A stretch of 64,000 nucleotides of DNA from Corynebacterium propinquum DSM 44285 (GCF_000375525.1 NZ_AQXC01000010.1:57487-121486); one strand, 5' to 3'; positions 45,140 to 54,511 are shown, counted from the first letter of the stretch. Notes: generated by a model not told the origin, from the letters alone. Translations and numbers: made by a program.

Positions 45140-46009
45140 ATGATCGACGCACGAGATACAGCTTTAGTGATTGAAGGCGGGGGAATGCGTAATTCCTATA
45201 CCGCCGCCAGCATTGTGCACCTGCTGGAAAAGCAAGTGCAATTTGGCTGGGTCGGTGGTGTATCAGCGGGTGCCTCACACACCGTGAATTTCCTTTCTGG
45301 TGATAAAGAACGCGCCCGTAGTTCGTTTACGGATTTTGCGAACAACCCCTCGTTTGGTGGGGTGAGTCATTTCTTGCGCGGTCGGGGATATTTCAATGCA
45401 GAATTTATCTACGAAAAAGCTGCCGACAAAGATCTCCCGTTTGAATGGAAAACGTTCACGGAATCGTCGGCACAAGTCTGCATCAGTGCCACGCGTGCCG
45501 ATACCGGAGAGACCGTCAACTGGGGCAGACAGGACATGACAAGCTTGCCGGATCTGATGATGCGCGTACGTGCCTCATCCACACTGCCGCTGATCATGCC
45601 GATGCGCTTGATCGATGATGTGCCGTTTGTCGATGGTGCATTGGGAGATTCCGGTGGCATCGTCATTGACGAGGCCGAAAAGGCTGGTTTTAGAAAGATT
45701 CTTTTCTTGGCGACGAAACCTCGCGATTATGTGCGCCCAGCCACGCAGCGTGAGGGCTTTTTGCGTCGAGCATTTTTTAAACACCCAGCCGTGGCAAAAG
45801 CCATGATTGAACGACCGGATAAATACAATGCCGCGAAAGATCGCCTGCTTACTTTGGAGAAACAAGGCCGTGCGCAATTGTTCTTTCCGACGGATTTGTC
45901 TGTGGAATCAACGGAACGCGATGCCGAAAAGCTGCTGCACAGCTACCGGATGGGCCAGATCCAAACGGAAAAAGAATGGCCGCAATGGGAAGAATTCCTG
46001 ACCGGTTAA
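45140..46009 (+). CDS. Patatin-like phospholipase family protein
   Basis: 289 aa. 'LVIEGGGMRNSYTAASIVHLL' region gives the oxyanion loop GGGxR (~12-16). Nucleophile elbow 'GGVSAGASH' (GxSxG, ~40-48) and catalytic Asp in 'VDGALGDSGG' (DGA, ~162-165) complete the Ser-Asp dyad. No signal peptide, so it acts in the cytoplasm or at the inner membrane face. Close to the YjjU branch of bacterial patatins. Stands alone. Confidence 0.88.
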   Translation: MIDARDTALVIEGGGMRNSYTAASIVHLLEKQVQFGWVGGVSAGASHTVNFLSGDKERARSSFTDFANNPSFGGVSHFLRGRGYFNAEFIYEKAADKDLPFEWKTFTESSAQVCISATRADTGETVNWGRQDMTSLPDLMMRVRASSTLPLIMPMRLIDDVPFVDGALGDSGGIVIDEAEKAGFRKILFLATKPRDYVRPATQREGFLRRAFFKHPAVAKAMIERPDKYNAAKDRLLTLEKQGRAQLFFPTDLSVESTERDAEKLLHSYRMGQIQTEKEWPQWEEFLTG

Positions 46010-46228
46010 AGGAAAACGAACTTAGTCTAAGAATTATCTTCCACGACTACATTGTTCTGGTGAAGTGCCCTGGGTATTTGTTCCTAAGCATTTGCTCTCA
46101 ATGTGAGGCAAATCATAAAAGGCGCACCTAGGTATTATTAGGTAGAGCTATATAAAATCTTAGCTGCACGAATGGATTCAATGGTGCAGCATGAAATGTT
46201 GCATCATGTAAATAGACAAGGGGTATTC

Positions 46229-46654
46229 ATGAAGAAAATGTTCACTGCAAGTTTGGCTGTGCTTGCGCTGGCGGGCCTGGGAAGCAGCGGGGTTGCTCAA
46301 GCGACGCCTGTTCAGAAACAACTGGTGCAATCGTCCTCGGCTCAGCACAATCCAGTGTTGAATCAGCTCAGCTCGGCGCTGTCTATTGGCAGCTCCGTGC
46401 TCCGGAACGACCCGAGCGGTAATCAGCCAAGCAACCTCCGCGCATTGGTGGCGTTGCTGAAGAACGTGGATAACAAACATTACAATGCCTTAAATTATGG
46501 TCTAACAACCCCGCAGCAGGCTGCGGATTGTCGTGCCCGCTTCGATGGTAAGCCAGGTGAGCCACGTCTGGACATTTATGTCCCCCAGGATTGTTCCAAG
46601 GTTGAGGTCACTCAGGACGATTACGATCAGGCTCTGCGCGCTATCGGATTCTGA
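46229..46654 (+). CDS. Small secreted protein of unknown function
   Basis: 141 aa from ATG 46229. 'MKKMFTASLAVLALAGLGSS' then GVAQATPVQ is a Sec signal peptide with an AQA-T cleavage site near residue 25. The mature chain is Ser/Gln/Asn-rich and has two cysteines (DCRARFD and QDCSKVE) that could form a disulfide. No domain recognised. The upstream 219 bp hold a TATAAAAT-like element near 46150. It precedes a lipoprotein gene by 77 bp. Confidence 0.65.
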   Translation: MKKMFTASLAVLALAGLGSSGVAQATPVQKQLVQSSSAQHNPVLNQLSSALSIGSSVLRNDPSGNQPSNLRALVALLKNVDNKHYNALNYGLTTPQQAADCRARFDGKPGEPRLDIYVPQDCSKVEVTQDDYDQALRAIGF

Positions 46655-46731
46655 TTACCGTGAGTTGATGACTTCCTGGCCTTGCCCGGTAAAAACGACC
46701 GGAACCCACCGTGCCGGTAGAATTGTCTGTC

Positions 46732-48315
46732 ATGCGTTCGAGTATTTTAGCTGTGTTGACAGGTACTACTTTGTTGCTCGGGGCCTGTTCGGCTCCGTCT
46801 GATGCTGATGACGCGCTGAAGGCAGCGCCAGAACAGGCAACAACGGGGCAGAATACGGCTGCAGAAACTACCACGGCCACGGAAAAAACAACCGCCACCA
46901 CCTATGAATTTGCGCTGGAAGATTACCAGGTTTCTCCAGAGACACATTTACCCGTCCGCGGCAGCGTGACAACGGCGGGGCACAGCAATGCTCCGCTGGT
47001 GGTAGTAAACCATTTACGCACATTTAATTGCGCTGACGATACTTTCGTCTATCCGTGCGCAGATGGGGTAGATGACGTACGGGCAGATCGCGGAATGCAC
47101 TATTTGGCAGAAGATCTCGCAGAGGCCGGCTACACCGTCGTCGTTCCTGATTTAGGGCCGTTGTGGGCGCCAGAAAGCCCCACGCAACCATACGACCAGG
47201 TGGAAGCCTGGGCGGGTGTGGTAGGTGCCATTCGTGGGGAACTGGAGGCAGCGAACCAGGGCCAGTCGCAGCACTTAGATGACAGCCTTGCAGGCATGAC
47301 AGATTTTTCTCGCACGGGTGTGTTTATGCACTCGCGTTCTGCATTGCTAGGAAATAAGGCTGCAGAAATGTGGCCTGAGGTATCTTTGGCCAGCTATGGC
47401 GGGTTCTACCATGTGCCAGAATTTCCAGAAGATAATTTTTCCCCAGCTCCCGCCGATGTGCCTACTTTGACCATTGATGGGCAAGCAGATGAGGATACTT
47501 CCCAGGCCGCAGCTGACTGGTTACCGGAATACGTGGGGCAAGACAGAAACACGGCTGCTTTAAACTTTATTGTGTCAGGGCTTGGGCACAACTACATTAA
47601 CCGCGTTTTATCTCAGCGGGAATTTGATGACCGCATCGATGATGGCGAAATTAGCGACAGTGGTGCTGCAGAGCATGAGGAATTTTTAGCAGAAGCTCTC
47701 CGGCTTTGGTTTGATCAAACTCTCCGTGGCCAAGACGGGCCGTATCCATTGCAGGCTGATGACGAGCTACCCGCCGAGCTCGCAGGCAGAGAAGCGAGCG
47801 TGTATGCTGCCACCCCGGCCGCTGCAGAACAATGGATTGCTTCAGAACCAGAAGCGCAACTGCCGGGAAGTGAGGCCGAGTTCTGTCGGATTTATCCGTC
47901 TATGAATCCGGTGCAGTATGACGACCGCTGTGATTTCGTGGACATGGGAATCGTTAATTCCGCTTCTGTCAATGCCCGCGTGCAATTGACTAAATCCCCC
48001 GTAGTGGTTCCGGTGAGTTCTGCGGGTGCCGAAACTTTGAGCATGCACATGATGCCTACTGGCAGCCGGGAAGACGGGAAGAAAGAAACCAAGCTGGAAG
48101 TTACCGCGATCATGGACGATGGTTCCCGACAGCAAATACCAGTGCCGGCACCCAACCCGGTACTGAAAGATACCACCACGGAAACCAGCAACGGCGAATA
48201 CTGGATACGCACCTTAAGGATTAGCTTGCCGGAAACAGTAAAGAACCGCCCGATTAGCCAATTAGAAATCACTGGTGATGGCAGTATTGACTTGCGGGCG
48301 GTCGACCTCTACTAG
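46732..48315 (+). CDS. Secreted alpha/beta hydrolase-like lipoprotein
   Basis: 527 aa from ATG 46732. 'MRSSILAVLTGTTLLLGACS' is a lipoprotein signal with an LGAC lipobox. A Thr/Ala-rich linker (~25-60) leads to a hydrolase-like core: 'APLVVVNHLRTFNCADDTF', 'LAEDLAEAGYTVVVPDLGPL', the serine elbow 'GVFMHSRSALLGNKAAEMWP' (HSRSA, not GxSxG) and 'PTLTIDGQADEDT' plus 'SGLGHNYINRVLS' with Asp and His. The C-terminal ~150 residues form a beta-rich domain. Anchored on the outer face of the membrane. Substrate unknown. Confidence 0.7.
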   Translation: MRSSILAVLTGTTLLLGACSAPSDADDALKAAPEQATTGQNTAAETTTATEKTTATTYEFALEDYQVSPETHLPVRGSVTTAGHSNAPLVVVNHLRTFNCADDTFVYPCADGVDDVRADRGMHYLAEDLAEAGYTVVVPDLGPLWAPESPTQPYDQVEAWAGVVGAIRGELEAANQGQSQHLDDSLAGMTDFSRTGVFMHSRSALLGNKAAEMWPEVSLASYGGFYHVPEFPEDNFSPAPADVPTLTIDGQADEDTSQAAADWLPEYVGQDRNTAALNFIVSGLGHNYINRVLSQREFDDRIDDGEISDSGAAEHEEFLAEALRLWFDQTLRGQDGPYPLQADDELPAELAGREASVYAATPAAAEQWIASEPEAQLPGSEAEFCRIYPSMNPVQYDDRCDFVDMGIVNSASVNARVQLTKSPVVVPVSSAGAETLSMHMMPTGSREDGKKETKLEVTAIMDDGSRQQIPVPAPNPVLKDTTTETSNGEYWIRTLRISLPETVKNRPISQLEITGDGSIDLRAVDLY

Positions 48316-48343
48316 GTGATTTAAACGCAGCGTGGGCCGATAG

Positions 48344-49990
48344 CTAATCAGCTACCAACGGCTCCATGGTCAGCTCTGGGTGTTCTTTTTGCACGAACGC
48401 GAGCTTCCATTTATCGCCAAACAGCGCTATCAATTCGCCGTCGGTGCGGGTGAAAATTTCCACTCCGCGCTGGCGGCCTAGTTCTTCAGCTGAGGCCGCA
48501 TCGGTGCGTCGTGCTACCGAATAGGGCACGGGCTCGACGACGGTTTCCACGTTATATTCGACCTCCATGCGGGCCTGCATGACTTCGAACTGCATCGGGC
48601 CAACGGCTGCCATCACAGGGGCAGCGTCGCCGCGGAGTTCGTTGCGCAGGATCTGGACGACGCCCTCGGCATCCAGTTGCTCCAGCCCTTTGCGGAATTG
48701 CTTGTATTTGCCCAGTGATTTGGCCCGCAGGGTTTGGAAACTTTCCGGAGCAAACTGTGGCATCGGGCGGAACTGGATCTTCTTGCCCGAATAAATGGTA
48801 TCGCCGGGAGCCAGCGATCCCGCGTTGACCAATCCGACGATATCGCCAGGATAGGCGGCTTCGACGGTATCGCGGGTGCGGCCGAACACCGTTAGTGCGT
48901 ATTTCGTCGAGAAGCTGCGTCCAGATTGGGCGTGTGTGACCTGCATGCCGCGTTCGAAGATGCCAGAGACCACGCGCATGAAGGCTAGGGTGTCGCGGTG
49001 GTTGCGGTCCATGCCGGCTTGAACTTTGAACACGACACCGGCGAAATCGTCGTCCACCTCGCGGGTTTCGGCGATGGCGCCGGTGGCCTTTTCCATTACC
49101 TTGGGGTCGCACTCGCGACTACCTGGTTCTGGGGCGATTGCGCACAACGTGTCCAAAATTTGGTGCACGCCGAAATTCAACATCGCGGAGGCGAAAATCA
49201 ACGGCGAGGTCACACACTGTTCGAATAGGTCTTGATCGTGTAGCGCGCCATCGGCAGCCAAAAGCTCGGCTTCTTCCACTGCCGTTTCCCAAGCCTCGGC
49301 TTCTTTTTCGCCGGCTTGCTCCGGTGAGTAGTGCTCTTCCGGTGCGATGGTGGAACCACCGGCGGTGCGGATGAAGTGGATGTAATTGTCAGCTTCACCG
49401 TCGTCGTTAATGTGGGCGAGCCCGCGGAAGTCACCGGCTTCGCCGACCGGCCAGTATAGCGGTGTGGGCTGGAGCTGAATCTCGTTGACGATTTCGTCGA
49501 CAAGCTCCAAAGGCTCGCGGCCAACCCGGTCCCACTTGTTGATCACCGTGATAATCGGCAAACCGCGAGCTTTACACACACGGAACAGTTTCAACGTTTG
49601 CGGCTCCAGGCCCTTGGCAGCGTCGATGAGCATGACTGCGGCGTCGACGGCGGTGAGAACGCGGTAGGTATCTTCCGAAAAATCCGCGTGTCCGGGGGTA
49701 TCGACCAGGTTGATTACATACGGTTCGCCGTCGTGGCCTTCCGGGGAATAGTTGAACTGCAGAGCGGAAGAGGCCACGGAAATCCCGCGGTCTTTTTCCA
49801 TGTCCATCCAGTCAGACACAGTCGCTTTGCGGTTTCCTTTGCCGTGCACCGCGCCAGCTTCGGTGATGATGTGTGCATGTAGCGCCAGCGCCTCGGTCAG
49901 GGTCGATTTACCCGCGTCGGGGTGGGCGATCACAGCAAAGGTGCGGCGGCGCGAGGCCTCGTGGGCAGGGGAGGAAACAGCAGTGGTCAT
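48344..49990 (-). CDS. prfC: Peptide chain release factor 3
   Basis: 548 aa from ATG 49990 (MTTAVSSPAHEASRRRTFAV). GTPase motifs: 'AHPDAGKSTLTEAL' (G1), 'RGISVASSALQF' (G2), 'VDTPGHADFSEDTYR' (G3), 'VINKWDR' (G4: NKWD). 'AGAVHGKGNRKATVSDWMDME' is the RF3-specific stretch. Domains II and III follow. RF3 recycles RF1/RF2 from the ribosome. Convergent with the lipoprotein gene and divergent from the FMN reductase gene. Confidence 0.95.
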   Translation of the reverse strand: MTTAVSSPAHEASRRRTFAVIAHPDAGKSTLTEALALHAHIITEAGAVHGKGNRKATVSDWMDMEKDRGISVASSALQFNYSPEGHDGEPYVINLVDTPGHADFSEDTYRVLTAVDAAVMLIDAAKGLEPQTLKLFRVCKARGLPIITVINKWDRVGREPLELVDEIVNEIQLQPTPLYWPVGEAGDFRGLAHINDDGEADNYIHFIRTAGGSTIAPEEHYSPEQAGEKEAEAWETAVEEAELLAADGALHDQDLFEQCVTSPLIFASAMLNFGVHQILDTLCAIAPEPGSRECDPKVMEKATGAIAETREVDDDFAGVVFKVQAGMDRNHRDTLAFMRVVSGIFERGMQVTHAQSGRSFSTKYALTVFGRTRDTVEAAYPGDIVGLVNAGSLAPGDTIYSGKKIQFRPMPQFAPESFQTLRAKSLGKYKQFRKGLEQLDAEGVVQILRNELRGDAAPVMAAVGPMQFEVMQARMEVEYNVETVVEPVPYSVARRTDAASAEELGRQRGVEIFTRTDGELIALFGDKWKLAFVQKEHPELTMEPLVAD

Positions 49991-50064
49991 GGTTGAACAG
50001 TCTAATGGTTTGGTGATGTGCGTGCCGAGGTGGATCGGGTTTTCACGGAGACCAAGAAGATATT

Positions 50065-50107
50065 GTTGACAGGTCAACCAAGGGCGTTTTATTGTTGTTG
50101 TATCAAC
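50065..50107 (+). promoter_or_regulatory. FMN reductase promoter with paired palindromes
   Basis: TTGACA (50066-50071) and TATTGT (50090-50095) form a -35/-10 pair with an 18-bp spacer. The -35 is embedded in the palindrome GTTGACAGGTCAAC (50065-50078), and a second GTTG-TA-TCAAC element lies just past the -10 (50097-50106). AGGAGG sits before the GTG at 50131. The arrangement suggests repression by a dimeric regulator. Confidence 0.55.
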
Positions 50108-50130
50108 TTCATTATTTCTAGGAGGTAATC

Positions 50131-50691
50131 GTGAATATTGGTGTCTTTATTGGTTCGATCCGTGCAGGCCGCGCTGGTGAAGCGATTGGCCACTGGGTGC
50201 ACGAGCATGCATCTCACCGCAATGACGGCCACAACTACGAGATCATCGACCTGCAGGATCATGACCTGCCATTTTTGGCCGCAGATACCGTCCCGGCCAT
50301 GGCCAATGGCGAATACGGTGATCCTAAGACCCAGCAGTGGGCCAAAGTCATCGCCCAGTACGACGGTTTCGTTTTTGTGACTCCGGAATATAACGGTACT
50401 GTACCTGGCCCAATGAAAAATGCCTTCGACCAGCTCGGCCAAGAATGGCAGGGCAAGCCAATCGGCTTCGTCGGCTACGGTTACTCGCAGGCTGGTAAGG
50501 GCTCGACGGCAACTTGGCGTACCGTCGTCAGTGGCATGTTGGCTATGCAGCTTGCCGACGAAGATGTCAACATCGACCTGAACACTGCATACCCAGAAGA
50601 TGCCAACGGTGAATTCCGCGCATCCGAAGCAGAAAAAGCTGGGTTGGACAAGATTTTGGATCAGGTCACCCAGGCTGGTGCTAAAAGCTAA
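50131..50691 (+). CDS. NADPH-dependent FMN reductase family protein
   Basis: 186 aa flavodoxin-like fold. 'NIGVFIGSIRAGRAGEAIG' is the FMN phosphate-binding loop (GSxRxGR). 'FVFVTPEYNGTVPGPMKNAFDQLGQEW' region (PEYN, ~86-95) contacts the flavin, and 'IGFVGYGYSQAGKG' closes the site. Relatives include ArsH, YieF/ChrR and azoreductases, often quinone-protective. Start is GTG with AGGAGG. It has its own operator-rich promoter. The stop is directly adjacent to that of the convergent pth. Confidence 0.88.
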   Translation: MNIGVFIGSIRAGRAGEAIGHWVHEHASHRNDGHNYEIIDLQDHDLPFLAADTVPAMANGEYGDPKTQQWAKVIAQYDGFVFVTPEYNGTVPGPMKNAFDQLGQEWQGKPIGFVGYGYSQAGKGSTATWRTVVSGMLAMQLADEDVNIDLNTAYPEDANGEFRASEAEKAGLDKILDQVTQAGAKS

Positions 50692-51396
50692 TTAGCGAGA
50701 ATGAATCTCGTTTTGCGCGGCGCCTAGCCCGTGGGCCACGATCAGTCGGGCAGCCTCGGCGCCGGTGGCAATAAACTCATCAAAACCAGCCCCTGCTGGT
50801 ACTGGGCCCAGAACCCAGGCAATGATGTCGTTTCCTTTGCCAGGGCGGCCCACCCCCATACGTACGCGGGGATAATCGCGGGTGCCCAGGTGCTCAGTCG
50901 TCGATTTTAGTCCGTTATGTCCGGCTTCATTTCCGCCTTGTTTGAGGCGGATTTTGTGCTCTTTCAGATCTAATTCATCGTGAATAAGCAGCACTCGCTC
51001 GGCGGGAATGTCTAAACGCTGCGCAACCTCGGCAATCGCAGGGCCAGAATTGTTCATAAAACTGGCAGTCCGCAGCACCAGGGCGGTGTTCTTGCCTGCG
51101 ACGATGGTGGCGCCGAAAGCCTGCACGTCCTTAATAGGCTGCAGGGTCTCACCGGATTCAGCGAGCAAATCATCGACCACCATATAGCCCACGTTGTGGC
51201 GCGTGGCCGCATATTTTTGCCCCGGATTACCCAAGCCGACGATTAGCCACTCGGCTGTGACCTCTGCGAGATTTAACACCGGCTGTTGGCTCGTGGCCCT
51301 TTGATAGCCACCGTCGGCAGGGTTAGCGACTGGGTCACCATCACCGTCGGCATTGCGGCCGAATACTTTCGATAACAAGTTGCGCACAATATTCAC
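50692..51396 (-). CDS. pth: Peptidyl-tRNA hydrolase
   Basis: 234 aa, about 40 longer than E. coli Pth because of an N-terminal extension (MNIVRNLLSKVFGRN ..., Asp/Gly/Gln-rich). Core from ~50: 'LIVGLGNPGQKYAATRHNVGYMV' region with the catalytic His of 'TRHNVG', 'SFMNNSGPA', 'DELDLKEHKIRLKQGGNEAGHNGL' (split ~141-164) and 'RMGVGRPG'. Hydrolyses peptidyl-tRNA released from stalled ribosomes. Functionally next to prfC, two genes away. Confidence 0.93.
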   Translation of the reverse strand: MNIVRNLLSKVFGRNADGDGDPVANPADGGYQRATSQQPVLNLAEVTAEWLIVGLGNPGQKYAATRHNVGYMVVDDLLAESGETLQPIKDVQAFGATIVAGKNTALVLRTASFMNNSGPAIAEVAQRLDIPAERVLLIHDELDLKEHKIRLKQGGNEAGHNGLKSTTEHLGTRDYPRVRMGVGRPGKGNDIIAWVLGPVPAGAGFDEFIATGAEAARLIVAHGLGAAQNEIHSR

Positions 51397-51473
51397 CCGC
51401 CCAGTGTCTCATTATTGCGCGTATTTTCTCTACTGACTGCCGCATGTGCCCGATCTGCATTAGCCTGGCAGGT

Positions 51474-52472
51474 ATGTCGGAATTATTACGCCAGTTGGAA
51501 TCGCGCATCCTGATTGCTCCGATGGCAGGTGGTCCGTCCACACCGCAGCTTGTCACCGCGGCCGATAACGCCGGATCCTTCGGTTTTCTGGCGTTCGGAA
51601 CCACTCCGGTAGATCGCGTGCAGAGCATGCTTGCCAGCATTGATTCGGGGGTGCGTTATGGGGTGAACTTATTTGCCCCACAAACCCCTGTGGAAATTAC
51701 TGAAGAGATCAGCAGGTTTCATCAACAATTACAGCGCGACTACGGTGTAGCGGAACAACTCGCGGATCCGGATTACACCAATGGTTGGCAGGACAAGCTG
51801 GATGCTGTCATATCTGCCGATAATCCACCGGCGGTGGTCAGCTCGACGTTCGGGTGTTTTAGCGCTGCGGAAATCAGCCGTCTGCATGAGGCAGGTATCG
51901 AGGCGTGGGTGACCGTCACCAGTATTGAAGACGCGTTGAGTGCACAAAACGCGGGTGCCGACGTTGTGGTCGTGCAAGGCCCGGCAGCCGGTGGGCACCG
52001 CGCAACGTGGTCGGTAGATGAGCAGCCTTCCGGGCTGGGGTTGGTTGATCTGATTGAGACGATGTCGATGGCTGGCGTGAATACGCAACTGGTGGCCTCT
52101 GGTGGGGTGCGTACTGCTGACGATGCCCGCGAGTTGTTGCAGCTTCCGCGGGTAAAAGCGGTGAGTTGTGGTTCGGCATTTTTGCTTGCCGACGAGGCCG
52201 GCACCAGTGATTTCAACCGTGCTTTGTTGCATTCCGGGGGTACCTCGGTAGCGACCCGGGCATTGTCTGGCCGGGTGGCACGTGGCCTCGAGACGGAATT
52301 TATCCGTGAACACCACGATGACGTGCCGGCGATGTATCCGCTGTTGAACTCATTGCTGGCGCCACTGCGACAAGAGAATGATCCGCGGGTGGCATATTGC
52401 TTGGTTGGCGACGACGTCGACAAGATCGGTCAGGGCAGCGTGGCCGACATTCTTGCCCAATTACGGGGGTAG
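51474..52472 (+). CDS. Nitronate monooxygenase family protein
   Basis: 332 aa from ATG 51474. FMN-binding TIM barrel of the 2-nitropropane dioxygenase family: 'RILIAPMAGGPSTPQLVTAA', 'FGVNLFAPQTP' equivalent 'RYGVNLFAPQTPVEI', 'GADVVVVQGPAAGGHRAT' (~165-182, with the AGGH phosphate/flavin loop), 'LVASGGVRTADDARELL' and 'VSCGSAFLLADEAG'. Oxidises alkyl nitronates such as propionate-3-nitronate. Diverges from pth. Confidence 0.88.
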   Translation: MSELLRQLESRILIAPMAGGPSTPQLVTAADNAGSFGFLAFGTTPVDRVQSMLASIDSGVRYGVNLFAPQTPVEITEEISRFHQQLQRDYGVAEQLADPDYTNGWQDKLDAVISADNPPAVVSSTFGCFSAAEISRLHEAGIEAWVTVTSIEDALSAQNAGADVVVVQGPAAGGHRATWSVDEQPSGLGLVDLIETMSMAGVNTQLVASGGVRTADDARELLQLPRVKAVSCGSAFLLADEAGTSDFNRALLHSGGTSVATRALSGRVARGLETEFIREHHDDVPAMYPLLNSLLAPLRQENDPRVAYCLVGDDVDKIGQGSVADILAQLRG

Positions 52473-52536
52473 TAACCAAAATCGGGGTAGGATGTGGGTT
52501 GTAATTTTGCACCCCGATACCCCCGCGTAAAGGAAG

Positions 52537-54003
52537 ATGACTGTGAATCAGCCCGCCGAGGTAGGACACGACAACTGGAATGAACGCATCGCGCTGGCAC
52601 AGGAGATGATCCCGCTGATCAGCTCGCTGCACCGCAACAACAACGTTGTGACCTCTATTTTTGGTCGTCTGCTGATTAGCGTCACCGACATCGACATCAT
52701 CAAGGCCCACGAGCGCGCGCACCAGGTCATCGAAGAAGACTTGCCGCTGGAGCAAACCCTGCCGGTGCTGCGCGAACTCACTTCGATGGATTTGGGTACT
52801 GCATCGATCGACGTCGGGCGTTTGGCCGTTGGATTTGCACAATCCGGTGCTACTGATCTTGCTGACTACCTGCACTCCGAACTGGAGGAAGTCATCGGTG
52901 GCCGCACCAACGTGAAAGAACCGACCGACGTCGTGCTCTACGGTTTCGGCCGCATCGGCCGCCTGCTCGCGCGCATTCTCGTCGAGCGCGAAGCATCCTA
53001 TGGCGGTGTGCGTCTGCGTGCGATTGTCGTGCGCTCCAAAGGCGACGGCGACATCATTAAACGCGCCTCGCTGCTGCGCCGTGATTCCGTGCATGGCGAA
53101 TTCAACGGCACCATTTCCGTGGATGAAGAAAACAACATCATCTGGGCAAACGGCACCAAGATCCAGGTTATCTACGCCAACGCGCCACAGGAAATCGACT
53201 ACACCTCCTACGGCATCAACAACGCTATTGTCGTCGACAACACCGGCGCATGGCGTGATCGCAAGGGCTTGTCGCAGCACCTGGAGGCCAAGGGTGCAGA
53301 CCGTGTCTTGCTGACGGCGCCGGGCAAAGGCGATATCCCGAACGTGGTCTTTGGAATTAACGAAAATAGCGTTACTGATGATGACAAGGTGTTGTCCGCC
53401 GCATCGTGTACCACCAACGGCATTACTCCAGTGCTCAAGGCACTGGGCGCTCGCTACGGCGTCGCGCACGGCCACGTCGAAACCGCCCACTCGTTTACCA
53501 ACGATCAAAACCTGATCGACAACTACCACAAGGGTGACCGTCGTGGCCGCGCTGCGGGTCTGAATATGGTGCTGACCGAAACTGGTGCTGCGAAAGCGGT
53601 ATCAAAGGCTTTGCCGGAATTTGAAGGAAAGCTCACCGGTAATGCCATCCGCGTTCCTACCCCGAACGTTTCGATGGCGGTGTTGAACCTGGAATTGGAA
53701 ACCGAGGTGACCAAGGACGAGGTCAACGATTATTTGCGTAAGGTGGCGCTGCTGTCGAACCTGCGCCAGCAGGTGGACTACGTCAATGATCCGGAATTGG
53801 TCTCCTCGGACTTCGTCGGCTCCGTGAAAGCCGGTGTGGTTGATGGCTTGGCGACGATTGCCAATGGCACCAAGCACCTGGTGGTCTACGTCTGGTACGA
53901 CAACGAGTATGGCTACTCCAACCAGGTAGTGCGCTTTGTGGAAGATATTGCGGGTAAGCGCCCACGTGTGCTGCCGCACCGCAGCCCAATCAGCGAACTG
54001 TAA
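52537..54003 (+). CDS. gapB: Glyceraldehyde-3-phosphate dehydrogenase, GapB/GapX long form
   Basis: 488 aa. Residues ~1-125 form a helical N-terminal extension not found in glycolytic GapA (~335 aa). The dehydrogenase core opens 'VVLYGFGRIGRLLARIL' (Rossmann GxGRIGR, ~130-146), with the catalytic 'SAASCTTNGITPVLKAL' (Cys ~290), 'AHSFTNDQNLIDNYHKGDRRGRAAG' region and 'WYDNEYGYSNQVVRFV'. The long form in C. glutamicum (GapX/GapB) is linked to gluconeogenesis. AAAGGAAG precedes the ATG. It is the last core gene before the accessory island. Confidence 0.93.
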   Translation: MTVNQPAEVGHDNWNERIALAQEMIPLISSLHRNNNVVTSIFGRLLISVTDIDIIKAHERAHQVIEEDLPLEQTLPVLRELTSMDLGTASIDVGRLAVGFAQSGATDLADYLHSELEEVIGGRTNVKEPTDVVLYGFGRIGRLLARILVEREASYGGVRLRAIVVRSKGDGDIIKRASLLRRDSVHGEFNGTISVDEENNIIWANGTKIQVIYANAPQEIDYTSYGINNAIVVDNTGAWRDRKGLSQHLEAKGADRVLLTAPGKGDIPNVVFGINENSVTDDDKVLSAASCTTNGITPVLKALGARYGVAHGHVETAHSFTNDQNLIDNYHKGDRRGRAAGLNMVLTETGAAKAVSKALPEFEGKLTGNAIRVPTPNVSMAVLNLELETEVTKDEVNDYLRKVALLSNLRQQVDYVNDPELVSSDFVGSVKAGVVDGLATIANGTKHLVVYVWYDNEYGYSNQVVRFVEDIAGKRPRVLPHRSPISEL

Positions 54004-54190
54004 TCCAGCTGGATGGACCTCGAAACTGGTACGCCGTCGGCGACGGAGCGGCCGGCCGGAGAGTCATCACGCGGCGCTCCGCATCGAAGAGCAGCTCCAC
54101 GACATCAGCCTTGCCGATGAGAGCATGGGCGGCGGCGTTGATCAATAAGATGTCCCGCTTGTGCAGAGTCACGCTCGGAGTGCCCTGCAT
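53990..54190 (-). pseudogene. Truncated small conserved protein at the gapB junction
   Basis: 66 residues remain: MQGTPSVTLHKRDILLINAA, 'ADVVELLFDAERRVMTLRPA', 'PTAYQFRGPS', and then the frame runs into the 3' end of gapB. The pattern 'lNAAAxxxLGxxDxVELLFDxxxRVxxLRP...AYxxR' recalls a small actinobacterial protein usually ~120 residues long, so the C-terminal half appears lost. No function known. It marks the left edge of the island. Confidence 0.5.
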
Positions 54191-54511
54191 GGGGGACGCT
54201 TACGAAGACCTCGAATACCACTGTGATACCTCTCTTCCTAGTTGACGTAGAGAATCGCAGCATGTCCAAATAGTCCAGCGCATTCTCTATCGTTTCAAGT
54301 GTGAGTAGAAACGCAATAGCATCTACTCCTGCGGCGATTGTGGATGCGAATGATGCTGAAATGAACACAAAAGAACGCTATCTACTGAGTCTCCCGGGGC
54401 GAGCAAAATGTGAACGCACAGATGAGAGCGATAGTGGTCGCATAGCTATCGTAGAGAAGATAGCGTCTATCGGCTCAATGCAGATGATTGTCACCCAATC
54501 GAGCGTTCCAA
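54191..54511. other. Non-coding or decayed segment upstream of the rep remnant
   Basis: About 320 bp with no credible gene. It holds a cluster of short GATAG/CTATC elements in both orientations (54376-54475), including CGATAG (54430) and CTATCG (54444). It also lies within a minus-strand frame (54105-54608) interrupted by a single TAG at 54378-54380. It may be decayed plasmid origin sequence; I cannot prove it. Confidence 0.35.

Noticed and set aside
52300..53529. 409-codon minus-strand frame antisense to gapB
   Set aside because: Same cause; it crosses into the neighbouring gene and has no ribosome site.
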